Assembly (NCBI GenBank): GCA_016712985.1
Contig: JADJQA010000034.1
Coordinates: 1 to 64,000, forward strand
Length of the DNA: 64,000 bases
From: Sulfuritalea sp.
GTDB taxonomy: Bacteria; Pseudomonadota; Gammaproteobacteria; Burkholderiales; Rhodocyclaceae
Direction: 5' to 3'
Shown: piece after piece, positions 35,737 to 45,644 of the stretch
How positions within the stretch are numbered: the stretch's first letter is position 1
Layout: each line of letters starts with the position of its first letter
Notes under the pieces: model-generated
Told to the model about the DNA's origin: nothing
What the model saw: only the letters and a program-made list of their open reading frames with translations
Database searches by the model: none
Program-made: the position numbers and the translations under genes

Positions 35737-36597
35737 TTATGGTGACGAGAGATCCTTTTGCAGGACGCGATTCCTGCCACCGTTCTTGACTTCGTACATG
35801 AGGCTATCCGCCTCGGCCAGCAGGCCCTCAAGATCGGCGGGCGCCCGGGCATAACTCGCGACCCCGATGCTGAAAGTCACCGGCCACTGGCGTCCGCGCA
35901 TCGCTTGCAGCAGTCGGTGCCGCAGATCCTCGATGTAGGCCTTCGCCGACGCGCCATCCATGCCGGGCAGCAGCAGCGCAAACTCATCGCCGCCGATGCG
36001 CCCGGCAATATCGCTGGCTCGCAGCCGCGCGCGCAAGCCGGCGGCAACGCACGCCAGCAGCGCATCGCCGGCGGCGTGACCGCGTTTGTCGTTAACTTCC
36101 TTGAACTTGTCGAGATCGATGAACGCGGCAGTGATCGGCGTGCCCTCGCGCTGCGCCTGTGCCAGCGCCTGACGCCCCAGCTCCAAAAACTCGCGACGGT
36201 TGGGCAAGTGCGTCAGTGCGTCTTCGCGCGCCAGGCGCGTTTCGACATCAAGCAACTTGCGCAGTCGCACCAGGAGCCAGACGCCGGTGCAGTAGATCGA
36301 CAGCCGCGCAACACTGTTGAGAATCAGCGGCAGCGCGGAGGCTTGATCGCCGCCGAGCATCTGGTCTGCCCGTAACCATAGCGCGACCACAAGGATTGCC
36401 GCGCCCAATCCCCAGCGCAGTCCGAGGAACCACGCCACCAGCGCCAGCGGTGCGGCGAAAAAAACGTGGAACTCATACGCCAGGCCGGCAAGGGTGTGCA
36501 GATGGGCGAGCAGCAGAACCAGCGCCATGCTCGCGAGGAGGATGCCGAAACGTCCGGCGCCGCCTGGTTGCCAAAGGATCGCCGTGCGCAGTTTCAT
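35737..36597 (-). CDS. Membrane GGDEF diguanylate cyclase
   Basis: About four to five membrane helices in the first 120 residues (FGILLASMALVLLLAHL; FFAAPLALVAWFLGL; GAAILVVALWL) are followed by a GGDEF domain. It has DALTHLPNRREFLELG, AFIDLDKFKEVNDKRGH and the active site RIGGDEFALLLPG, all consistent with c-di-GMP synthesis. No RxxD inhibitory site is seen five residues before the GGDEF motif. The start is taken as ATG 36597; ATG 36633 is in frame and possible. It is divergent from the aconitase fragment. Confidence 0.88.
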   Translation of the reverse strand: MKLRTAILWQPGGAGRFGILLASMALVLLLAHLHTLAGLAYEFHVFFAAPLALVAWFLGLRWGLGAAILVVALWLRADQMLGGDQASALPLILNSVARLSIYCTGVWLLVRLRKLLDVETRLAREDALTHLPNRREFLELGRQALAQAQREGTPITAAFIDLDKFKEVNDKRGHAAGDALLACVAAGLRARLRASDIAGRIGGDEFALLLPGMDGASAKAYIEDLRHRLLQAMRGRQWPVTFSIGVASYARAPADLEGLLAEADSLMYEVKNGGRNRVLQKDLSSP

Positions 36598-36651
36598 GAC
36601 GCGATTCTGCCGCAATTCTTCTGATACCTTCATCAAGAGGGAGACTTTCAG

Positions 36652-37124
<473 letters not shown>

Positions 37125-37140
<16 letters not shown>

Positions 37141-37547
37141 CATGGGTACTGATCGGTCTGTTGTTGGTCTTCTGGACCGCGGCGGCGTGGGGCTTGCACC
37201 TGGCCGCGCAGTGGCTTGCCGGGCTGGCACCGGCCAAGCTGGAAGCCGCCACCACGGCGGCGGGCGACGCTGCCCGTCAGGCGGTCCCCCTGCTCGGCCT
37301 GCCCGAGTGGCTGACGGCAGGCCTGCCGGCCGGCGTCGTCGAGGCCTGGCTGGCGTGGGCGCAGTCCTTCCTGCCCTGGCTGCAGTCGCTGCTGCTGCAG
37401 GCACCGGCCTTGGTCGGCTGGCTGTCGCCGGTGATCTGGGTCGGCTGGGCGCTGGGTGCCCTGCTGCTGCTACTCGCTGGTATGCTGGCCAAAGTAGTGC
37501 TGGCGTTCACCATGGTCGGCGTGTTCATTGCTGCACTGGTCTGGTAG
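37125..37547 (+). CDS. Hypothetical Trp/Leu-rich membrane protein
   Basis: A 140-residue protein from ATG 37125, overlapping the tail of the acnA fragment. There are two strong membrane helices, at the N-terminus (LFALTWVLIGLLLVFWTAAAW) and the C-terminus (GWALGALLLLLAGMLAKVVLAF), with an amphipathic Trp-rich middle (WLAWAQSFLPWLQSLLLQ). No known domain is recognised. Codon use is like that of the neighbours, and the frame is intact in a region of wreckage, which argues that it is real. Confidence 0.55.
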
Positions 37548-37624
37548 GCCGGGCCTGTAGTGTCGGCGCTGACTGAGCGGCGGGATCTCATCGTTGAGCG
37601 TTGCGTGCCTTGCGGCGAATCTGC

Positions 37625-37931
37625 TCACTGCGGGCGCGCGGCGTGCAGCAGGTCGAGAAGCTTGAGGCCGGTCAGGCTGCGCACCTTGCGCGCCAGGCAA
37701 TACAGCACGACGCCCATCATCCGCATCGAGGGCAGCGCGATCATCGGGTAGCCGAGCAGCGTTAGCCAGCCGAGTTCGGCATTAATGGCGTCGCTGCCGG
37801 CCGGGCTGCTCGGGCGCCGATAGTTTCATCAGGATCAGGGCCGGTATGACCAGGGTGACCAAGAGGTCGGTCAGGGGGTTCGGCGCAGCGGTCGGCTTCG
37901 CGGGGTCGATTGGTGGCGTCGGTTCGTCAGT
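37625..37931 (-). pseudogene. Broken small membrane protein gene (VC0807-like)
   Basis: Read leftward from about 37931: TDEPTPPIDPAKP, then NPLTDLLVTLVIPALILMKLS, then, after a one-base shift near 37800, INAELGWLTLLGYPMIALPS, MRMMGVVLYCLARKV and SLTGLKLLDLLHA to a TGA at 37625-37627. The N-terminal motif resembles VC0807-family membrane proteins, and the second part resembles their C-terminus. The middle helices are missing, and no start codon precedes the TDEP segment, because the transposase remnant abuts it. Family assignment is tentative. Confidence 0.5.
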
Positions 37932-38152
37932 GCTTCCGGTATATCACCAAGCGCCCCGGCCAGTTCAATTACCAGGAGGCCACCGCCGCCAAATTGCCGA
38001 TCGGTTCCGGCGAGGTCGAAAGCGCTCATCGCTACGTCGTCCAAGAACGACTCAAACTTCCCGGCGCCTGGTGGCTAAAAGACAATGCTCAACCTTCGAA
38101 ACGCCGGCGCCAACAATCGTTGGGACCATTATTGGGATGCCTTGGCCGCTTG
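37919..38152 (+). mobile_element. Transposase C-terminal remnant (ISKra4-like)
   Basis: The plus strand encodes AAKLPIGSGEVESAHRYV then VQERLKLPGAWWLKDNA, and in another frame MLNLRNAGANNRWDHYW ending at a TGA. This is the usual C-terminal end of a DDE transposase in which 'LPIGSG-x-VES' carries the last catalytic Glu. Everything upstream is missing and the two parts are joined by a small frame-changing deletion near 38085. I lean to the ISKra4 group but cannot exclude a related family. Confidence 0.7.
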
Positions 38153-38169
38153 AACCCGGACCAACAGTT

Positions 38170-38538
38170 TCAATTGCACCCCTCCTGTCCCGCGATCTCG
38201 GCGCGTACCTTGTCCATGTCGAGCGCCATCGCTTGTTCGATCAGTTGATCAAGGGCTTTGGCCGGGAGTGCGCCAGCCTCGGAGTAGATGATGATCTGGT
38301 CCCGAAAGACCATCAGGGTGGGGATCGAGCGGATATTGAAGGCGGCGGCGATTTCCTGCTGCTCTTCGGTATTCACCTTGGCAAATACAATGCCTGGTTG
38401 CTTTTCCGACGCCGCCTCGAAGGTCGGCGCAAAGCCGCGGCAGGGCGCACACCATGGCGCCCAGAAGTCGATGATCAGGTTGGCGTTATTGTTGATGGTC
38501 TGTTGAAAATTGTCGGCATTGAGTTCCAGCGTGGCCAT
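38170..38538 (-). CDS. Thioredoxin family protein
   Basis: A 122-residue thioredoxin starting MATLELNADNFQQTI. The active site is DFWAPWCAPCRGF, and the cis-Pro region is IRSIPTLMVFRD. The C-terminal extension of about 15 residues ends in a Cys (QEGCN), longer than classic TrxA, as seen in a second thioredoxin of many betaproteobacteria. It is a general disulfide reductase. Single gene, convergent with the transposase remnant. Confidence 0.92.
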   Translation of the reverse strand: MATLELNADNFQQTINNNANLIIDFWAPWCAPCRGFAPTFEAASEKQPGIVFAKVNTEEQQEIAAAFNIRSIPTLMVFRDQIIIYSEAGALPAKALDQLIEQAMALDMDKVRAEIAGQEGCN

Positions 38539-38607
38539 GGCTTGCTCCAGAATTGACTTGAGCCGAATGCTACCGTTTTGCCGCGCGCCGTGCTATGACA
38601 CTGCCGC

Positions 38608-39552
38608 ATGAGTACGTTTGGCTCTCCCTATCGCGGTCGCTTCGCTCCCTCGCCCAGCGGGCCCTTGCACTTCGGTTCGCTGGTGGCGGCCACAGGCTCC
38701 TTTCTGGAGGCGAAGACGCGGGGTGGTGAGTGGCGTCTGCGCATGGAGGATGTCGATGCGCTGCGTTGCTCCCGGGAGACTGCCGGGGAAATCCTGCGCG
38801 TTCTGGAGGCTTGCGGCTTTGCCTGGGATGGCGAGGTGATCCGGCAGAGCCGCCGCAGGCAAGCGTATGCGGCCGCGCTGGCGAAACTCATGGCGGCGGG
38901 CCGGGTGTTTCCCTGCGCCTGCACACGCAGGGAACTGGCCGATTCGCTCGTGGCGCCCGACGGGGCGGCGATCTATCCGGGCACGTGCCGCCGGGGGCTC
39001 GCGGCGGGCCGTTCGGGGCGCGCCTGGCGCGTTGCGGTGGGGGCTGCCCGCGTGAGCTTCGATGATGCGATCCAGGGCCGCGTCGTGAGCGAACTGGCCA
39101 GCGAGGCGGGCGACTTCATCCTGTTGCGCGCCGATGGCCTGTATGCCTATCAACTGGCGGTGGTGGTCGACGATGGCGAGGCCGGCATCACCGATGTCGT
39201 GCGCGGCGCCGATCTTCTGGCCTCGACATCGCGCCAGATATTCCTGCAACAGTGCCTGGGGCTGCCGACGCCAAACTATGCGCATCTGCCTGTGGCGGTC
39301 AATGCCGCTGGCGAAAAGCTGTCGAAACAGACCCGCGCGACGCCCGTGGATGGGTCACGGCCCGGCTCCGTGCTGCTGGCCGCACTCGAATTCCTCGGTC
39401 AGCAGCCACCGCCGGAACTGGCTGGCGCCGCGGTGCAGGAGGTGTGGAGCTGGGCAAGGGCAAACTGGCGGCTGGATCATGTGCCGCGCGGCCCCGCGTT
39501 GTCGGGCGCCAGCCAGAACGTGTCCGGGTGGGATAATGCGGCCGATACCTGA
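38608..39552 (+). CDS. gluQ: Glutamyl-Q tRNA(Asp) synthetase
   Basis: A 314-residue protein resembling the catalytic half of GluRS without the anticodon domain. Signature YRGRFAPSPSGPLHFGSLVAA (HIGH-type), Cys residues of the zinc site in CACTRREL and CRRGL, and KLSKQTRATPVD (KMSKS-type). It attaches Glu to queuosine in tRNA(Asp). It lies divergent from the thioredoxin gene. Confidence 0.94.
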   Translation: MSTFGSPYRGRFAPSPSGPLHFGSLVAATGSFLEAKTRGGEWRLRMEDVDALRCSRETAGEILRVLEACGFAWDGEVIRQSRRRQAYAAALAKLMAAGRVFPCACTRRELADSLVAPDGAAIYPGTCRRGLAAGRSGRAWRVAVGAARVSFDDAIQGRVVSELASEAGDFILLRADGLYAYQLAVVVDDGEAGITDVVRGADLLASTSRQIFLQQCLGLPTPNYAHLPVAVNAAGEKLSKQTRATPVDGSRPGSVLLAALEFLGQQPPPELAGAAVQEVWSWARANWRLDHVPRGPALSGASQNVSGWDNAADT

Positions 39553-39564
39553 GGGAAAGCCAGC

Positions 39565-40047
39565 ATGAATGTTGATGATGTCGCCGGCCTGCGCCGCGTC
39601 CTGCAGGGCAATCGCGTGATTGCCGTGGTCGGCCTGTCGCCAAACTGGAACCGGCCCAGTTTTTTCGCCGCCAAATACATGCTGGAACACGGCTACACGG
39701 TGATTCCGGTGAATCCCGGCGCCACGGAAATCCTTGGCCGGAAATGCTATCCGGATCTTGCGTCGATCCCGTGCCAGGTCGACCTGGTGGATGTCTTTCG
39801 CAAGCCCGCCGACGTGATGGCGATCGCCGAGGAGGCGATTCGCATCGGGGCGAAATGCCTCTGGCTGCAACTGGGGGTCATCAACCGCGAGGCCGTCGCC
39901 AAGGCCGCCGCTGCCGGACTCGATGTGGTCATGGATCGCTGCGTGAAGATCGAGTACGCGAGGCTGTTCGGCGGCCTCAACTTTGCCGGCGTGAATACCC
40001 AGGTAATCTCCGCCCGGCGGCCACCCTGTCCGCCGCTGCAGCAATAA
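39565..40047 (+). CDS. CoA-binding (YccU-type) protein
   Basis: A 160-residue Rossmann protein with VIAVVGLSPNWNRPSFFAAKYM, GYTVIPVNPGATEILG, VDLVDVFRKPADV and a C-terminal MDRCVKIEYARLFGG. This is the CoA_binding_2 family (cf. YccU). The precise role is unknown. It lies 12 bp after gluQ and 46 bp before guaC, probably the same transcript. Confidence 0.9.
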   Translation: MNVDDVAGLRRVLQGNRVIAVVGLSPNWNRPSFFAAKYMLEHGYTVIPVNPGATEILGRKCYPDLASIPCQVDLVDVFRKPADVMAIAEEAIRIGAKCLWLQLGVINREAVAKAAAAGLDVVMDRCVKIEYARLFGGLNFAGVNTQVISARRPPCPPLQQ

Positions 40048-40093
40048 GGGCTTATCTTTTCACCTCACCCGAAAGCCCAGGAAGGAAACCGCC

Positions 40094-41134
40094 ATGCGCA
40101 TCGAAGAAGAGCTCAAGCTCGATTTTCAGGACGTTCTGATACGTCCCAAACGCTCGACGCTGACCTCGCGCTCCGAGGTCGATATTTCGCGCGAGTTCGT
40201 CTTTCGCCATTCCGGACTCCGCTATCACGGCGTGCCGGTCATCGCCGCCAACATGGATACCGTCGGCAGCTTTGAAATGGCGCGGGCTCTGGGCAAGTAC
40301 CAGCTTGCCACGGCGCTGCACAAGCACTATGAAGAGCGCGATCTGATCAGCTTCTTCCAGGCCTTGCCGGAGGCTTCGACGGTGTTCTATTCGATGGGAA
40401 TCACCCGCGAGGATTACGAAAAGTTCTGCCGGGTCAAGCGGCAGGTTGGCGACGCCATTGCCTATGTCTGCGTCGACGTGGCCAACGGCTACACCAAGTC
40501 CTTCGTCGATTTTCTGCACAGTTTGCGCGATGCCCATCCGCGGATCACCATCATGGCGGGCAACGTCGTGACCGGCGAAATGGCGGAAGAGCTGATTCTG
40601 GATGGTGCGGACATCGTCAAGGTCGGCATCGGCCCCGGCTCGGTGTGCACCACGCGCAAGATGACCGGCATCGGCTATCCGCAGCTCTCGGCGATCATTG
40701 AATGCGCCGACGCCGCGCACGGTCTCGGCGGCCTGATCTGCGCCGACGGCGGCTGCACCTCGCCGGGAGACCTGGCCAAGGCCTTTGGCGGCGGCGCCGA
40801 CTTCATCATGCTTGGCGGCATGCTCGCCGGCCACGACGAATGCATGGGCGAGGTCGCCGAGCAGGACGGCGTGCGCAAGGTGCGTTTCTATGGCATGAGT
40901 TCAAGGACGGCGATGGACAAGCACGCGGGAGGTGTCGCCAACTATCGCGCCTCGGAAGGCAAGGAGGTTCTGCTCGACTATCGCGGGCCGGTCGAGAATA
41001 CCGTCCTGGAGATCCTCGGCGGGGTGCGCTCGGCCTGCACCTATGTCGGCGCCCACAAACTCAGGGAGCTTTCGAAGCGCACCACCTTCATTCGCGTGGC
41101 GCGGCAGTTGAACGAGGTATTCGGCGGATCCTGA
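40094..41134 (+). CDS. guaC: GMP reductase
   Basis: A 346-residue TIM-barrel protein of the IMPDH/GMPR family. DFQDVLIRPKRSTL lies at the N-terminus; the catalytic Cys is in VGIGPGSVCTTRKMTG; GGCTSPGDLAKAFGGGADF and FYGMSSRTAMDKHAGG follow. There are no CBS domains, so it is GMP reductase rather than IMP dehydrogenase. It converts GMP to IMP with NADPH. AAGGAAA precedes the ATG. Confidence 0.94.
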   Translation: MRIEEELKLDFQDVLIRPKRSTLTSRSEVDISREFVFRHSGLRYHGVPVIAANMDTVGSFEMARALGKYQLATALHKHYEERDLISFFQALPEASTVFYSMGITREDYEKFCRVKRQVGDAIAYVCVDVANGYTKSFVDFLHSLRDAHPRITIMAGNVVTGEMAEELILDGADIVKVGIGPGSVCTTRKMTGIGYPQLSAIIECADAAHGLGGLICADGGCTSPGDLAKAFGGGADFIMLGGMLAGHDECMGEVAEQDGVRKVRFYGMSSRTAMDKHAGGVANYRASEGKEVLLDYRGPVENTVLEILGGVRSACTYVGAHKLRELSKRTTFIRVARQLNEVFGGS

Positions 41135-41280
41135 CGCCGGCCCGCGTCCGAGTGGATACCGCGCCTTCGGGGCATACAGCGGAATCCCCGGTACGCGGAG
41201 TGCTCATGAGCAGATCCAATCCGCCTTGGGTAATGATCCGCATGATCCCCGACACTTTGGCCCGAAGACGCCCTGGCATC

Positions 41281-41904
41281 ATGCGCGCCCGCGGCTTTCT
41301 GGCGCTTGCTGCGCTGCTGCTGGCCACCGCCTGCGGACAGCCGAAGGAGGCGCCCCTGCCAGCCGGAAGCAGGGTCCTGGCCCTCGGAGACAGCCTGACT
41401 GCCGCACATGGGGTGTCGCCCGACGAAGCCTGGCCGGCGCTGCTGGCAAGCAAAACCGGATGGCTCGTGACCAACGCCGGCGTCAGCGGCGACACCAGCG
41501 CGGGCGCCCTGCAACGCCTGCCGGCACTGCTCGAAGAACACAGTCCGCAACTGGTGCTGGTGACCCTGGGCGGCAACGACATGCTGCGCCGGCTGCCGCA
41601 AGGCCAGACCACCGCCAACCTGGGCCAGATGCTGACGCGGATCAAGGCGCATGGCGCCAGGGCGGTACTGCTCGCGACGCCGCAACCGAGCCTCGCCGCA
41701 GCGGTGTTCAACAACCTGTCAGCCGCCGATTTCTACCGGCAGGTAGCCAAAGACCAGCAGGTCCCGCTGATCGAAGATGCGCTGCCCGATGTTCTCTCCG
41801 ACCCGCGACTCAAGGGCGACCAGCTCCATCCGAATGCCGCCGGCCATGCGCTGTTGTCGAAGAAGATCCATGAAGCGCTGAGAAAGATCGGATATGCACG
41901 GTAG
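41281..41904 (+). CDS. SGNH/GDSL lipoprotein esterase (TesA-like)
   Basis: The start is ATG 41281 (MRARGFLALAALLL), giving a 207-residue protein with the lipobox LLATACGQ. SGNH blocks: VLALGDSLTAAHG (Ser nucleophile), NAGVSGDTSAG (Gly), LGGNDMLRR (Asn) and DQLHPNAAGH (Asp-x-x-His). It is an arylesterase/lysophospholipase of the TesA type, probably periplasmic and membrane-tethered. The frame extends far upstream through guaC, but those codons are out of frame with guaC and discounted. Confidence 0.92.
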   Translation: MRARGFLALAALLLATACGQPKEAPLPAGSRVLALGDSLTAAHGVSPDEAWPALLASKTGWLVTNAGVSGDTSAGALQRLPALLEEHSPQLVLVTLGGNDMLRRLPQGQTTANLGQMLTRIKAHGARAVLLATPQPSLAAAVFNNLSAADFYRQVAKDQQVPLIEDALPDVLSDPRLKGDQLHPNAAGHALLSKKIHEALRKIGYAR

Positions 41905-42104
41905 TTGTGAGCCGGCGCGTCATTTTCAGACATCGCAAGCATCCCTGCGCGGCGCGAGCCATCGGCTGCGCAATGTGGCTGATCAGGTAAGCCTTAAACT
42001 GACTGCTTCAAAGCAAGGCCATTGATCCACGATTTGCCTGCTGCACCGGGTCGCATGTGCCTTGTCCCGATTCCTGCCACGATGATTTCTGGAAATGACG
42101 ACCG

Positions 42105-43943
42105 ATGAATCCTGAACTTGCCATCGTCCTTGGCCTGCTCGCTGCTGCAATAGCCATGTTCGCCATGAACAAGCCGAGGATGGATGCCGTCGGACTGATC
42201 ATGCTCACGATCTTGCCGTTCACGGGCGTGATCACCATGAGTGAGTCCCTGGCAGGTTTCAGCGACCCGAACATCGTGCTGCTTGGCGCACTTTTCGTGA
42301 TCGGCGAGGGGTTGGTGCGCACGGGCGTCGCTCAGCGGCTCGGCGACTGGCTGATGCAGGCCGCAGGCACCAGCGAGACCCGCTTGATCGCCTTGCTGAT
42401 GACCGTCGTCGCCACGCTCGGCGCTTTCATGAGCTCAACCGGCGTGGTGGCCATTTTCATTCCTGTCGCGCTGCGCGTTGCCCAGAGCACCGGCATGGCA
42501 CCGAGCCAGTTGATGATGCCGCTCTCGGTCGCGGCGCTGATCAGCGGCATGATGACGCTCGTGGCAACGGCACCGAACCTGGTGGTGAACAGCGAGCTGG
42601 TGCGTCATGGAAAGGCAGGATTCAGCTTCTTCAGTTTCACTCCATTCGGTGTGCCGATACTGGTGCTGGGCATCGTGTATCTGCTCTTCGCACGCCGCTG
42701 GCTAGCCGCGACCAGCCACCGTGATGCGGGCAGCTCCCGCCGGGTGAGTCTCCTTGACTGGGTCGAGAAATACCAGCTCGCGGAGCGCGAGTTTCGTGTA
42801 CGCGTGACGCCGCAGTCACCGCTTGTCGGCAAGACGCTTGGCGAGATCGATCTGCGCGAGGATTCCGGGATCAACGTGGTGGCCATCGAACGCCAGCGCG
42901 GTTTCTCCATTGACGTTCTTGCTCCCCGGGCGAGGACCGCGTTACAGGCGGAAGATGTCCTGCTGGTGGACGTGTTTGCGCCGCGCATGGATATTCATAA
43001 GGCCTGTTTGCGCCTTGCGCTCGACGAATTGCCGCTCACCGGCGCTTACTTCAGCGACCGTTCGCAAGAGATCGGCATGGCAGAAGTCATGGTCGCGGCG
43101 GATTCCAGCCTGGTTGGCAAGACGGTGATCGAGGCCGGGTTCCGCACCCGCTTTCGCCTGACCGTGGTTGGCCTGCGGCACGGTCAGATCGCCATGGTTG
43201 CCGGGCATTTGACTGAAGTTCTGCGGGTTGGAGACACGTTGTTGCTGATCGGGCCTTGGAAGGAAATCGGCCGCTTGCAGTCCGACAGAAGCGAACTCGT
43301 GCTGCTCAACCTCCCTGCCGAGCGCTCCGAGGTCTTGCCGGTTCCCGGAAAAGCACTGCAGGCACTGGTTTGCCTGCTGGTGATGGTGGGTCTGATGGTC
43401 AGCGGCATCGTTCCGAACGTTCAGGCCGCGCTGATCGCCTGCCTGCTGATGGGTGCGCTGCGCTGCATCGATCTGGATAGTGCCTACCGCTCGATCCACT
43501 GGAAGAGCCTGATTCTGATTGTCGGCATGTTGCCGTTTTCCATCGCCTTGCAGAAAACCGGCGGCGTCGAACTGGCCGCGGATGGCCTGATGGCGATGAC
43601 CTCAGGGGCGGGAACATACGCTTTGCTGGCGAGCCTGTTCGCGATCACGGCCTTGCTCGGGCTTTTCATCTCCAACACGGCAACTGCGGTGCTGATGGCC
43701 CCGGTCGCGCTGGCCATCGCCGGAGATCTGCACGCCTCACCGTATCCCTTCGCCATGATTGTCGCGCTGGCCGCGTCGACGGCCTTCATGACCCCGATTT
43801 CGTCGCCGGTGAATGCGCTGGTGATGGGTCCCGGAAACTACAAGTTTGGTGATTTCGTGCGCGTTGGTGTTCCGCTTTCGCTCATGGTCATGATCGTCTG
43901 CGTCCTCCTGGTGCCATGGCTGCTGCCGATCCATCCATCCTGA
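42105..43943 (+). CDS. SLC13-type transporter with two RCK-C domains
   Basis: A 612-residue protein. About five membrane helices lie in the first 200 residues (LAIVLGLLAAAIAMFAMN; GVVAIFIPVALRVA). A cytoplasmic region follows with two TrkA-C/RCK-C domains (PLVGKTLGEIDLREDSGINVVAI; SLVGKTVIEAGFRTRFRLTVVGL), then a second membrane bundle (LQALVCLLVMVGLMVSGIVP to the end) with SNTATAVLMAPVAL. This is the layout of divalent anion:Na+ symporters of the SLC13/YfbS type. The substrate (sulfate, thiosulfate or a dicarboxylate) cannot be told. Confidence 0.9.
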   Translation: MNPELAIVLGLLAAAIAMFAMNKPRMDAVGLIMLTILPFTGVITMSESLAGFSDPNIVLLGALFVIGEGLVRTGVAQRLGDWLMQAAGTSETRLIALLMTVVATLGAFMSSTGVVAIFIPVALRVAQSTGMAPSQLMMPLSVAALISGMMTLVATAPNLVVNSELVRHGKAGFSFFSFTPFGVPILVLGIVYLLFARRWLAATSHRDAGSSRRVSLLDWVEKYQLAEREFRVRVTPQSPLVGKTLGEIDLREDSGINVVAIERQRGFSIDVLAPRARTALQAEDVLLVDVFAPRMDIHKACLRLALDELPLTGAYFSDRSQEIGMAEVMVAADSSLVGKTVIEAGFRTRFRLTVVGLRHGQIAMVAGHLTEVLRVGDTLLLIGPWKEIGRLQSDRSELVLLNLPAERSEVLPVPGKALQALVCLLVMVGLMVSGIVPNVQAALIACLLMGALRCIDLDSAYRSIHWKSLILIVGMLPFSIALQKTGGVELAADGLMAMTSGAGTYALLASLFAITALLGLFISNTATAVLMAPVALAIAGDLHASPYPFAMIVALAASTAFMTPISSPVNALVMGPGNYKFGDFVRVGVPLSLMVMIVCVLLVPWLLPIHPS

Positions 43944-44292
43944 TGGATCGCAGCGGATCGCGGCCATGGTCGCCAAGGCTATCCACTTCGGAATGTTTCC
44001 CTCGCCTTGGCGGTCCGCTGCCTCGCCTCGAGCAGGCCCAAGCCCTCAGTGAAACTGCCGATAAGGTCGGCGCCGGGGAGCCGGTCAGTGAAATTGAGTG
44101 GCGGCTCATGGCGGCCGCTGATGAAAGTCGGCGTGGCCGCAGGAGCGCTGCTTGCGGTTCGACAAGCTCACCGCGAACGGCAAGCAACCAACGGTTTCAA
44201 ATGCACCCATGACCTGCGAGTTACATTGTCGACCGGATTGTAGATAGACTACCGGCCCCGCCAATCAAATGACAACAAACCAAGAGGCTCTC
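43944..44292. other. 349-bp gap before the secreted-protein gene
   Basis: No gene is credited here. Short ORFs on both strands are low-complexity. The stretch carries the REP-like repeat at 44156-44180 and then the leader of the secreted-protein gene. I see no convincing promoter. Confidence 0.5.
44156..44180. repeat. REP-like palindrome unit
   Basis: GGTTCGACAAGCTCACCGCG followed by AACGG is the widespread bacterial repeat that gives the spurious peptide 'RGELVEP' when translated on the minus strand, as it does here. One unit only is seen. Confidence 0.75.
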
Positions 44293-45587
44293 ATGACGAT
44301 GATGACAAACCACTCCACGCTGCGTCGCGCGCTGCTTGCCGCCATTTTGTTGGCAAGCGCTGCCACGGTGGTCGCACAAAACTACGAGACGCCGGGCAGC
44401 CTGAAGGCCAGCGAACTTGCGCCGGCCGCCTTGCTGCAGGGCCCGTTCCACAGCGTCGACGAGAATGTCACGATCGCCGGCGCGCAGCCGAATTTCACCA
44501 TCCGTTCCCAGTACGGCACGTGGGTGGCGCGCGGACACGAGATGCTGGTGATCCGCGTTTCCGAGCTGCCGGCATTCGAGCAGCTCGCAAAAGTCAGCAA
44601 GTCGGATGAATTCATCAAATCGGCGGGCGCTGCCGTCGCCGCGCCGGTAAAGGCCGTGGGTCAATTCATCGAGAGTCCGCTCGAAACCACCGGCAACGTC
44701 TTCTCCGGCATCGGCCTGATAGCCAGCCGTGTCGGGCGCGTGGCGGAACAGTCGGCGGCGCGGGTCGGCGACACGGTGGCCAACAAGGCGCCGGCGGAGA
44801 AGGAGATCCTCAAGCCGGTGCCGGCGCCGCTGGGCACCGCCGCGCCGCGCTCGCTGATCGGCGACCCGCTGGGCTACAACCAGCAGCGCCGCGACTGGGC
44901 GCAACGCCTGAAGGTTGATCCTATACCTTCAACGGCACGCTGTCCGAGCAACTCGGCCAGGTGGCCTCCGTCACCTTTGTCAGCAGCTTCCCGGTCAATG
45001 TCGCGCTCGGCGCGGTGATAGCGCCGCTGTATTACGCGCAGCAATTCAATGAGCAGGCGACGCTCGAAGCCTATCAGACGCCGCCCCTCGACATCGGCAC
45101 GCGCAACGAAGCGCGGCTGAAGAAGATGGGCATCGAAGGCCTGCCGGTGCGCACCTTCTTCCGCAACAACTATTTCACGCCGACCTTGCAGACGGCGCTG
45201 GTGCTCGCGCTCGAATCAATGGGCAACATCGCGGGGCGCGATCAGATGATCGTCTTCGCGGCCCGTGCCGCCTCCGAGACCGAGGCGCGCTACGTCAACA
45301 ACTCGGTGATGCTGCTCGCGCAATACAGCCGCACCGTCGCGCCGCTGGCCAGGGTACGCGGCGCCGACAACGTCATCGCCGGCGAAACGCCTGATGGCAA
45401 GCTGGTCGTGGCGGCGCCGCTCGATTACCTTCCATGGATCCTGCCGGTCGATGATTTCGCGCGCCGCACCGATCTGAAGGGCACCGAGCGCTGGTTGCTG
45501 GTCTCGGGCAAAGTCACGCCGCGCGCGCAGCAGGAACTCTCGGCGCTCGGCTGGCGCGTCAGCGACAAGCTGGCTGCTGCCAGGTAA
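44293..45587 (+). pseudogene. Secreted hypothetical protein, split by a one-base frameshift
   Basis: From ATG 44293 (preceded by AAGAGG) a signal peptide (ALLAAILLASAATVVAQ) leads into a domain with YETPGSLKASELAPA, VDENVTIAGAQPNF and a helical AGAAVAAPVKAVGQF segment, up to QRLKVDP. At about 44920 one base is missing (GATCC-TAT for GATCCNTAT). The normal continuation (YTFNGTLSEQLGQVA, FVSSFPVNVALGA, VRTFFRNNYFTPTLQTALVLAL) is in another frame to 45587. Rejoined length is about 430 residues. No known domain is recognised. A good terminator follows at once, so it is a single-gene unit. Confidence 0.7.
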
Positions 45588-45596
45588 GAGAAGAAG

Positions 45597-45616
45597 GCCC
45601 CTGACGGGGCTTTTTT
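45597..45616 (+). terminator. Intrinsic terminator after the secreted-protein gene
   Basis: GCCCC-TGAC-GGGGC followed by TTTTTT, 9 bp after the stop codon. A textbook stem, loop and T-tract. Confidence 0.85.
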
Positions 45617-45644
45617 CTGGTGAGAATCGGCATTGTCCGATTTG

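Noticed and set aside
43916..44212. Small ORFs over the REP unit, one containing 'RGELVEP'
   Set aside because: This peptide is the usual mistranslation of a common intergenic repeat, not a protein.
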